A DNA stretch of 64,000 nt from Rhynchopus sp. YZ270_cl-10 (Eukaryota > Euglenozoa > Diplonemea > Diplonemida > Diplonemidae): assembly GCA_964035575.1 (NCBI GenBank), contig OZ037914.1, positions 10,176 to 74,175 of the forward strand, written 5' to 3'. Under the pieces are notes generated by a model that ran no database searches, had not been told where the DNA came from, and worked only from the letters and a program-made list of their open reading frames with translations. Below, piece by piece: positions 56,874 through 64,000 of this stretch (position 1 is its first letter; each line of letters begins with the position of its first letter). The position numbers were made by a program, and so were the translations under genes.

Positions 56874-58065
56874 CGTGCGAATCTATCAGCACGAAAGCAT
56901 GCAAGCGGCAGCAGACTCTGCGCATCTTGAGGGTGAGGTCCCTCGTTTACCGTTCACTGCTGCTCAGAAGGCGCGCACTGAGACAGATGCCTTGACTGGT
57001 GAGGAAGTCTATAGGATGAATCCAGTTAACCTCACAGTGACAGAAGAGTTTCCACTTGACGGTCACATTCTTGAATGGATACGTAAAGGCGGAGATAAAG
57101 ATGTTCTGCACTACACCATTCCTCTGTCGCTCTGTGCTCTTGGGATGCAACCGGAGTACAGGCAAGGCTTGCGGTTAAGTAATGCGTTGTGGGCGAAAAG
57201 ATATGTCCAGGATGTTTTGGAATGTGTCTACCGAAGCCATATGCACAAATGCGCAGACACTTGCAAAAAGGGAAAGTCAAACCTGTGTCGGTTCAGGTAC
57301 TGGTCGACCGCTCGCGTCTTGCAGCAGAAAAAGAAGGGTGATCCTCCTGTGGAGGCTGTTACTGTTGTGTATGGCAAGGCACTTCGCGATGCTCCTGGCC
57401 CAGACGCTGACAATGTTGTGTGTAGTGCGCGTGACCACCCTTTTGTGTCGAACTTTCTTGCGACTGTGCAGGTGGTGCTTCGATGCAACTGTGACGTCCA
57501 GTGCTTGGCATGGACATTTGGTGAAGTTCTGAAGAAGCTTAGTGAGAGCAAGTCAGCTCCGGGCTTGCGCAGTGCTGCTGAGAACATCTTTCTCCAGACT
57601 GCAAAAAATGCGCACGTGATTGTTTTCTACATCACGACGTATATTAGTAAGGTCGCTCCTTCTGGAAAAGGAATCTTTGAGGCCCTACAGAAAATGCCTC
57701 AGGTGATGGCGAAGAAACAGGCAAAGATGCATGCGAATGCTGCCACTGCATCTGTGACAAGCAAAAGACTGGAGCGCGACAAGCATGTGATCACTGCCCT
57801 GAGCCAGCAGTTGAACCGTGGGAGGGTGCTTGCCTTTTCGGACATGGTGAACCAGCTTATCGGGAACGACTACTTCTCGTCCCATGCAACATGGTTAGTG
57901 TACGTCGCTCCGCTTCGCGACGCAGTATTGGATTCGCAGAGGGCAGCCAAATCTGGAACTGTGGAAAGGCCTGCCTTCCCCGAGCAACACCTGTCTGCGC
58001 TTGTTGCCTGGAGGAAGAGGGGGATTGAGAGGTTCCTTCAGTTGTTCCTTCTGGAGAGACTGTAG
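56874..58065 (+). CDS. Helitron protein, Rep C-terminal part with paired tyrosines
   Basis: This frame continues the Helitron protein after the insertion; it has no natural start of its own. The motif FYITTYISK has tyrosines at 57,628 and 57,640, four residues apart, followed by Lys. This is the two-tyrosine (Y2) catalytic motif of Helitron Rep, which nicks DNA and forms a 5'-phosphotyrosine link. A Cys/His cluster (HMHKCADTCKKGKSNLCRFRYW near 57,240-57,300, continuing over more than 20 residues in total) matches the Cys-rich stretch usual in Helitron Rep. The partner HUH motif lies 11.3 kb upstream near 45,125. The frame stops at 58,063; the next frame overlaps it from about 58,029, so one single-base change lies near the G run at 58,018-58,023. 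Confidence 0.82.
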
Positions 58066-58122
58066 ACAATGAAACAGCACTTGGGGAGATGTACGAGGAA
58101 GTCGCAAACCCGCAAACTGCTC

Positions 58123-58154
<32 letters not shown>

Positions 58155-60395
58155 ACTGCTCCTGCTACACCCCCCGCAAATGCACCGCGTTCGGTGAAGT
58201 GGTCATGCCTTTTCACAGAGTACCTGCATAGGGGAGATCACGAACTTCTCCGAGGGATGTCACTGTATTTGTACACTATGCATGTGACAAGAGTTGAGAA
58301 GAAGCTGCAAGACCAAAACGAAACTGATCTGAACCAGGATACAGAGTCGTTTTACTCTCCTCATTGTGAGGCGGCTCACTCATTTTACCAGAAGGTAAAT
58401 GTTGATTCAGTCAGAGTGCCTCAGATCCAGGGCTGGACGTATCCTTCCCCTGATGAAAATGAGGAAGAGTTTGCGTCATACTTGTTGACGTTGTTCTACC
58501 CTATTGCATGTGAAAAAGATACAGTTCATGCGTGCAATCGACAAGATGTGTTTGCTCCTCTGCATGCCCATACAGGACTTGCCCACTCTGTTGTGTGGGA
58601 TAATTTCTGGAGGATAGTGATAAAAGATGCAGAGATTGCCGACCAACGCCTGGACGAAAGGCGATGGACTGCTTCTTTGTGGGCCTTCCTTGACGATCCT
58701 CACCTGTACTTTGCTTATGTCACGCGTGATGTTGTGTGCAACTGCATCCTCATTGCAAAGTCCAGAAAGCACTCTGTGAAGACTGTGGGGCAGAGTGTAG
58801 CCGAGAGTCAGTCGCATCTTGGTGGTACAAGAGCGCGCACAGACTTCCAAGCAATTTATGGTGACGACGACGTTGATTCTTTCGTGGAAGATCAGCCGGG
58901 AGATGACATTGATACCTACCTGGTATTGGAGCAACAAAGCTCCGCATTTCAGGACAATGTGGATCAGGAAGATCAGATGAGCTCAGGGGATGTCATTGCA
59001 TGGGCATCTGAGACACATCTCCTTCACCCACAAACCCAGCCTCGGGGAGATCTGAACTGCAAGGTGACATTTCTGACGGATGGGAATGTGGAAAATCACA
59101 CTTCGCTTGAGGAGAAAGAAGCGTTCAAGAGCATGATGAAGTTGCAAAACAAGAAGGCAAAGGATAAGGACACTGCCACCACTTCCACCACCCTGGGGCC
59201 GGACACCACAACACGCAAGAAATTGTTTGCGGAGGACGTGCTATTGTATGCTGTAGACCTGTTGTGCAAAGCAAAAATTCTCCCCACCATTGATGGCGAT
59301 GTTCCGACAAACATATCTGAAATATTGCAGGCTGGTGACGTGAACTGGTCTGGGTGGAAAGGTGAGTTTGGCCAGTTTTCTGTGTGTCTTCTTGTGCTGA
59401 ATGCTGTGTTGAGTGTTGTGGAGGATCGGTTTATTGTGGAGAATGACAGCGTGCGAGTCGTTCTGCAGGGGGAAGGCGGCTCTGGCAAGTCGTACATTGT
59501 GAATGAGTTTGTCTTCCCCCTCCTCGACTTTGTCGGAATGAAGCGCGAGGGTGTTGCGTTTTCTAACGCCGCTGCTAATCTTCTCGGCGGCGTCACACAA
59601 CACCGGATGATTGGAACGTACATGAATCAGCCGGCGATAGGACAAACGGTCACCATCCCGAAGATGAATGCTGCGGCTCAGTCGCGGTGGGCGTCACTGG
59701 AATGCCTTGTGATAGACGAGATGTCCATGTCGCCAGCTTACTTGTTGCATGTGCTGAACGAACGGGCTCGTGAGATGTCTTCTTCTGGCCTCGAGATGAC
59801 AGAGAACACGTTTCAGCCTGGGACTGTGCTAGGCAACTTTGGCACTCTCCCCATAGTGATTTTAATGGGCGATGTGTTCCAACTCAACGCACCGGGCGCA
59901 TTTTCCCTATTGGCAGATCCGGATAGCATAATGTCTACCTTTTCGCATCAGGGCATACAGTTGTACCGCTCTTTTCCTCAATGTGTTGTGCTGACGCAGT
60001 TGAAGCGGACCGACTGTCCACTGCAGCGGGAACTCCTAACCTGTATGCGGAGAGGTGACCTGCTTTCTGATAATGTGTTTAAGGAGTTCTCCAAACGGTA
60101 CGTGGGGACAGGGGGGCCTGCGATTCCCATTGGGTGTGCCAAGATCGCGGATGGGTGGCTTCCGCTGAACCAAATGCAGCTGACCCACACTTTTGCGATC
60201 GGGCAAGACAAGTGTGAGAAGCTGTATGTTTTGCGTGCCCGTGACATGACAACATGCGGAACTATGACTGGTGTTGCAACTGGGGAGCTTGCTAAGAACA
60301 TAGCAAAACTGAACCTGAACGGATCTAAGAGCCTCCTGGACTTCTCGCAGTCTATTGTGGGATGCGCATTCGCCTCACGCAGCACGTTTACGTGA
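58029..60395 (+). CDS. Helitron protein, Pif1-family helicase N-terminal part
   Basis: The frame is open from 58,029, and its first ATG is at 58,089. An Ala-rich tract (GCT repeats, 58,129-58,160) separates it from the Rep. The helicase core has Walker A GEGGSGKS (about 59,469-59,492), an AANLLGGVTQHRMIG block, Walker B LVIDEMSM (about 59,705-59,730) and LMGDVFQLNAP, the counterpart of the Pif1 GDFxQLPP motif (about 59,866-59,898). These are superfamily 1B helicase motifs I to III. In Helitrons this helicase unwinds donor DNA during rolling-circle transfer. The frame ends at 60,395, but the family match passes to another frame at about 60,362, so there is a single-base change in the short G run near 60,358-60,361. 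Two such changes, both at G runs, may be real decay or base-calling errors. Confidence 0.85.
58129..58170 (+). repeat. GCT triplet run coding poly-alanine
   Basis: A run of GCT/CTG triplets encodes about nine alanines, then A-T-A-P-A-T-P-P. It acts as a linker between Rep and helicase and may be slippage-prone. Confidence 0.85.
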
Positions 60396-63300
60396 GTTCG
60401 AAACTTGTCCTTGTGAAAGACACAATTGGTGTGGTGAAGAAAATTGTGTGGGAAGAGGTGCCGAAAGCGGACTTCATGCAGCAGGAGGGTAGACAGGTGG
60501 TGTTGGTGAACAAGCTCCCCAAAGGGATTGTTGTGGACTTCTCCGACGCAGGTTTCTGCTTGCCTGAAGATGATGAAGATTCGAATGAAGAAGACGGTGA
60601 GAAAACGGGATTGGAAAAGGGACATTGGTGTCTTCAGGCCTTCGTAGCCAAAACGTTTGATCACTTTGAGGGAGGTGCGAGGTACTCCGTGAAGAGGACC
60701 CAGTTCCCGTTTCTTCCGGCTGAAATGGGTACCGTGTACTTCTCGCAGGGAAAAACGTTTCCGAAGCTGTTCTACAGCCCTCTCCCAGACGGGTTGTTTT
60801 TGAGCAAGCAGGTTAAGGCGCAGCACGAAGCGCGAGACAACAAGGAATCAGTGACCCTGGACTGGAAGAAAATGTATGTTGGGCTTTCGCGTCTCTCCGG
60901 AAAGCTCAACGAAGACCTGTACCATGGCTTCATGCCTGGACATGTGAATAAAACGGATATGACTACGTCTCCGGACTACAAGGTCGACAAGAAAAGAATG
61001 TGCCTGAGAGACGCCCTGCAATACGGCCCTCCAGATGCCCTTGCATTGGAACTTGTGCGTCTGAACGAGCGTGCTGCTGAGACCGACAAGAAGTACAAGA
61101 CCATTGCAAAAAATCTTGTGCAAAAGTACGGTGAAAAGTACGCTGACAACCCCAAGATGCAGGACTTTTTCCGGGCACTCGGGTGGTTGCAGGATTTTAA
61201 CTTCCCTGCGTCAAGGTCGCATGTTGTTCCTGAGCGGTGGAAAAATGACAACGGTGTCGTTGGTCGTGTACAGCGTGAAACAAGAAGTAATGATGCAAAA
61301 CCACGCGGAAGCTATGGAAAAATACACCAGCACGTGAGAACGCAGCAGAGGAAACGCGACCATGAAGAGATGAGTCGCAGTTGGTCCCAATTTTTTGTGT
61401 GTTCTGACTTTTCGCTAGACAGTTCCTGGCATGAGGGGTCAACATTTGTGATTTCAAAGCTTGACCAAGTTATGACTTCTCTTGAGCGCAGTGTGCACGT
61501 GAGACGGAGGCCTCAAGAAGTCGAGAGGCTCAATACTAAGGAGATGTTCTGGAAGACGTTCCACTCTGACTCTTCTTCTGTGCGTATCCTTTACGTGTGC
61601 CCTCCTACGGTGGAAAACGACGCTGCTCTTGTGGAATGGTACAAGTGTATTGTTTCACATGTTATCAAAAGCAATGATGATGAGGGTGAGACAACTAAGG
61701 TTCTGTGGTTGAAGATGCAATCCTCCGCAAGGGCGACCCTCAAGGCCCTCCATTCTGTGATGCATGGGTGTGAAAGAGTGAGCGGGATGCGATTTTGCAT
61801 TTGTGGGGAGGGGCCGGAGATACAAGTCCTTCACACCGCAATTGGCTCTCAGACAGTACCTCTTGAGAAGCAGTACAGTGCAGTGCAGAAGAAGGACACA
61901 AAAAGAGCGAAGCTCAGTGAACCCACAGCCACAAAGACAGCGCAGAAAAGTTTTGCAAATGTGCCGGATTTGCCGAGTGGTCAGTGGGATGATATCTCGA
62001 GAAATTGCTTCACGTGCTCCGAAAATCAGAAATACCAGTTCGAGAGCACCGACATACTGGGTGTTGGGAATGAGATGACCCGTAACTGGAACAACGTCAT
62101 ATTTGTGGGTGCGTTGGTGTGGGACGGGAAAGCGTCAACTAGAAGTGACTTAGAGACGTCTGATGGACAAACAAGCTTCAATCTCTTGTATGATGCTGTT
62201 GTGTTACTACTTCATCCCAGTGCGCAAAAGGATAAAGTTGTCGGCGCGTTCAACCAGGGCACCAACCACTGGGTCGCTTTTTGTGTATTGAAAACCAACA
62301 CGGATGCCTTACATTTACTGATCAAGGACTCGTTTTCAACGTATCATCCTTCTATGATACAGCAGCTGCTGACTGCTTGCTTGTGGGAAGCTAACCTGCA
62401 TCATCTGGCCTCCTCCCTCATAGTTCATTCAGGCAAGTTACTGTTAGATGCTCAGCAAAATGTTGTCACGGATCAGAAGGATCAGGTGAGTTGCGGTGTC
62501 TTTGCATTGTGGAACATGCGAGTGCTTGCTCATGTGCCTGTCACTATGTTGAAGAATAGTAAGATTTTGCCCTCGACCCTTGACTTCGTCTCGATGGAAA
62601 AGTTGCCGAGGCTACGCATCCTGATGTCACTTCTTTTTTTTGCTAATACTCGTGGAGACGTGCAGCAACAGGCAGACGAAACAGAAGGCCGGGACGCAAC
62701 AAGAGTAAATGTTGTAAATCATGCAACAGGGGAAATGAATGCGTGGGAGAAAAGTGTGAGGTCTGTGGTACCGAGCTGGCGTGAAGGGAATTGGCCTATT
62801 CAAGGCGTTCAAGTTGCGGAGATATGCATCGACCCTGAAGTGACTCAGTACTGGTACTCGATACGCATACACTTGGATATAGTCTTAGACTCTTCTGCGC
62901 AACAGGGTTTCAAAGACCTCAGTGACTGTGAGTTTGTTGCGAAGGAGAATGACTACCAGTGGGTGTTAAGTGAGAAGAAGCAACTGGGGGATGCATTACG
63001 GGTGACGCAGGTAGGGGAGTTTTCTCTCGAGACACTGTGGCGTGGTCTTGAGGTTCAAGAGCAAAATGCTTTCTTCCAAAAGGTTCTCTGTGTGGCTGAG
63101 CCTGCCCGTACGTCCAGTTACCAAGATTCCAGTGGCGCTACCCTCATGCCGCGGGTGTTTCGGTGTGTCTGTCTGATTGGATTAGAGACGTGCCAGCATC
63201 TCAGGGATATGGTGTGCAGTGTTCCTGATAATGTCGTTAATCAGTTGGAAGGTGCAGTGCAGGACCTGGAAAAAAGCACAGCTTCTTGTCACCAACTGCG

Positions 63301-64000
63301 ACAGTTGAAGGAAGCTGTGAGTGACTTTTGTATTGCTATGAGTACTATTGCAGAAGGGGGCGGAGAGGAGCTAGAAGCGCTTCGGCAAGTAATCGCTACT
63401 CAGCGGGTACAACAGACTTCCAGGAAGACTGTTGTTACACAGAATATTCCTACAAGTGTACCCCAAAAAAATACTACTAATCAGAAGGAGAAGAAGGGGA
63501 AGAAGCGTAGTGCATCACAGCAAACTGACGCAAAAAAAATAAGGAGGACAAGTGAAGCACCTCTTGCGCAACAGTCTCGTTCTCCTTTTGTTCATTCGGA
63601 GACGGCTAACTGTTTATCGCAGTCCTCCAATGGCGAATACCAGTACCAGAGTTGTGACATTGTCGGCATTGGGACTGAGATGACCCGCACCTGGAATGAC
63701 ACAGTATTTGTGGGTGCGTTGGCGTCTAGGCGAGCGAATGTTGTGTCTGGGACAACTGACTATGATAAGAGCTACAATCTCCTGCGCGATGGCCTTGTGT
63801 TTCTTGGCAAGCATCATCGCAAGAGAAAAGAGAAACTTGTCGGGGTCTTCAACGAAGGCAGGAACCACTGGGTAGCTTTTTGTGTGGTTCGGACGGACAC
63901 GAAGTTGTTTGCCCTCCTCTGCGACTCTTTTGGAAATAAGTGCGCTGGGATTAAGGAAATGATTAGTTCTTGTAGGAGTCTAATAAAAGGGATTGACCTG
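60362..64000 (+). CDS. Helitron protein, helicase C-terminal part and two Ulp1-like proteases (partial)
   Basis: The frame is open from ATG 60,362 to the window end (1,213 codons) with no stop. MRIRLTQHVYV continues the helicase. SQGKTF (motif V, near 60,745) and YVGLSRLSG (motif VI, near 60,875) complete it. After a 400-residue linker comes an Ulp1/C48-like cysteine protease: NHWVAF (His, near 62,265), IKDSF (Asp, near 62,325) and DQVSCGVFAL (Gln and Cys, near 62,485-62,495). After a Lys-rich linker (about 63,480-63,560) a second copy begins: YQYQSCDIVGIGTEMTR, NHWVAF (near 63,865) and LCDSF (near 63,920). The window ends before its Cys. C48 proteases usually remove SUMO or related modifiers; the role in this transposon is unknown. 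Confidence 0.85.
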   Translation, partial: MRIRLTQHVYVSSKLVLVKDTIGVVKKIVWEEVPKADFMQQEGRQVVLVNKLPKGIVVDFSDAGFCLPEDDEDSNEEDGEKTGLEKGHWCLQAFVAKTFDHFEGGARYSVKRTQFPFLPAEMGTVYFSQGKTFPKLFYSPLPDGLFLSKQVKAQHEARDNKESVTLDWKKMYVGLSRLSGKLNEDLYHGFMPGHVNKTDMTTSPDYKVDKKRMCLRDALQYGPPDALALELVRLNERAAETDKKYKTIAKNLVQKYGEKYADNPKMQDFFRALGWLQDFNFPASRSHVVPERWKNDNGVVGRVQRETRSNDAKPRGSYGKIHQHVRTQQRKRDHEEMSRSWSQFFVCSDFSLDSSWHEGSTFVISKLDQVMTSLERSVHVRRRPQEVERLNTKEMFWKTFHSDSSSVRILYVCPPTVENDAALVEWYKCIVSHVIKSNDDEGETTKVLWLKMQSSARATLKALHSVMHGCERVSGMRFCICGEGPEIQVLHTAIGSQTVPLEKQYSAVQKKDTKRAKLSEPTATKTAQKSFANVPDLPSGQWDDISRNCFTCSENQKYQFESTDILGVGNEMTRNWNNVIFVGALVWDGKASTRSDLETSDGQTSFNLLYDAVVLLLHPSAQKDKVVGAFNQGTNHWVAFCVLKTNTDALHLLIKDSFSTYHPSMIQQLLTACLWEANLHHLASSLIVHSGKLLLDAQQNVVTDQKDQVSCGVFALWNMRVLAHVPVTMLKNSKILPSTLDFVSMEKLPRLRILMSLLFFANTRGDVQQQADETEGRDATRVNVVNHATGEMNAWEKSVRSVVPSWREGNWPIQGVQVAEICIDPEVTQYWYSIRIHLDIVLDSSAQQGFKDLSDCEFVAKENDYQWVLSEKKQLGDALRVTQVGEFSLETLWRGLEVQEQNAFFQKVLCVAEPARTSSYQDSSGATLMPRVFRCVCLIGLETCQHLRDMVCSVPDNVVNQLEGAVQDLEKSTASCHQLRQLKEAVSDFCIAMSTIAEGGGEELEALRQVIATQRVQQTSRKTVVTQNIPTSVPQKNTTNQKEKKGKKRSASQQTDAKKIRRTSEAPLAQQSRSPFVHSETANCLSQSSNGEYQYQSCDIVGIGTEMTRTWNDTVFVGALASRRANVVSGTTDYDKSYNLLRDGLVFLGKHHRKRKEKLVGVFNEGRNHWVAFCVVRTDTKLFALLCDSFGNKCAGIKEMISSCRSLIKGIDL
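62028..64000 (+). other. Tandem duplicated Ulp1-like protease domains
   Basis: The domain starting YQFESTDILGVGNEMTR at about 62,028 is repeated as YQYQSCDIVGIGTEMTR at about 63,643. The two share D-I-x-G-x-G-x-E-M-T-R-x-W-N, F-V-G-A-L and N-H-W-V-A-F-C-V at the same relative places. The copies are about 1.6 kb apart and clearly diverged, so this is an old internal duplication. Confidence 0.85.

Larger units (their letters stand above)
39600..64000 (+). mobile_element. Large Helitron-type transposon (runs off the window)
   Basis: The + strand reading frames, read in order around the insertion, give the Helitron combination of a Rep HUH nuclease (HPH motif near 45,125, paired tyrosines at 57,628 and 57,640) and a Pif1-family helicase (Walker A near 59,470, SQGKT motif V near 60,745, YVGLSR motif VI near 60,875). 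OTU and zinc-finger domains precede the Rep, and two Ulp1-like proteases follow the helicase. The element is interrupted by the 11.28 kb block at 45,580-56,863. Two single-base frame changes lie in the helicase half. The left end is approximate, and the right end with its expected 3' hairpin is outside the window. Such an element would move by rolling-circle transposition. Some known Helitrons also carry OTU-like proteases and zinc fingers. Confidence 0.88.

Noticed and set aside
39600-64000. Virus-like element (capsid-bearing) instead of a Helitron
   Set aside because: No capsid, envelope, integrase or protein-primed polymerase motif is seen. The HUH, Y2 and Pif1 motifs fit a Helitron.

Overview
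This 64 kb window is repeat-rich nuclear DNA from a eukaryote. I see no ordinary host protein-coding gene. The content is satellite DNA, minisatellites, small palindromic transposons, a 5S rRNA-like gene, and a very large Helitron-type DNA transposon split by a non-LTR retrotransposon (LINE). The species cannot be named. The 5S-like sequence lacks features I remember from animal 5S and, from memory, shares several stretches with euglenid 5S. A short (TTAGG)4 tract at 36.65 kb would by itself suggest an arthropod-type telomere repeat, but it is too short to weigh much.

Layout. 1-28,162: ten head-to-tail copies of a 2,775 bp higher-order satellite unit, almost identical to each other; the tenth contains a ~401 bp tandem duplication. 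28,163-28,910: diverging ~165-172 bp basic monomers mark the edge of the array. 28.9-31.9 kb: a tRNA-like fragment, a partial and a complete 5S-like sequence facing each other, then degenerate ~190-200 bp repeats. 31.98-36.41 kb: a 47 bp minisatellite with about 94 copies and a ~1.46 kb internal duplication. 36.73-37.29 kb: a small inverted-repeat element with a second palindromic element nested inside it. 37.32-39.58 kb: a 2.27 kb element with ~290-360 bp terminal inverted repeats and no intact gene.

From about 39.6 kb to beyond the right edge lies a Helitron on the + strand. Its reading frames carry, in order, a signal-peptide-like start, a cysteine-rich segment, a membrane segment, an OTU cysteine protease-like domain, C2H2 zinc fingers, a DUF6570-like region, the Rep HUH nuclease, a Pif1-family helicase and two tandem Ulp1/C48-like cysteine protease domains. 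The second of these runs off the window. The Rep domain is cut between its HUH motif and its two-tyrosine motif by an 11.28 kb insertion (45,580-56,863) flanked by a 10 bp target duplication. The inserted block contains a LINE on the - strand with a 2,098-codon frame: OTU-like domain, zinc fingers, reverse transcriptase, CCHC plus restriction-like endonuclease, a second OTU-like domain and a C-terminal zinc motif.

The most striking observation is that the Helitron and the LINE inside it share a collinear OTU plus zinc-finger module. It has matching local motifs and nearly the same Cys-to-His spacing (114 and 115 residues), although one is a class II and the other a class I element. Both also have a hydrophobic segment and a basic stretch just before the module. 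This points to module exchange between unrelated transposons, or to repeated capture of the same gene. All domain calls were made by eye without database searches.
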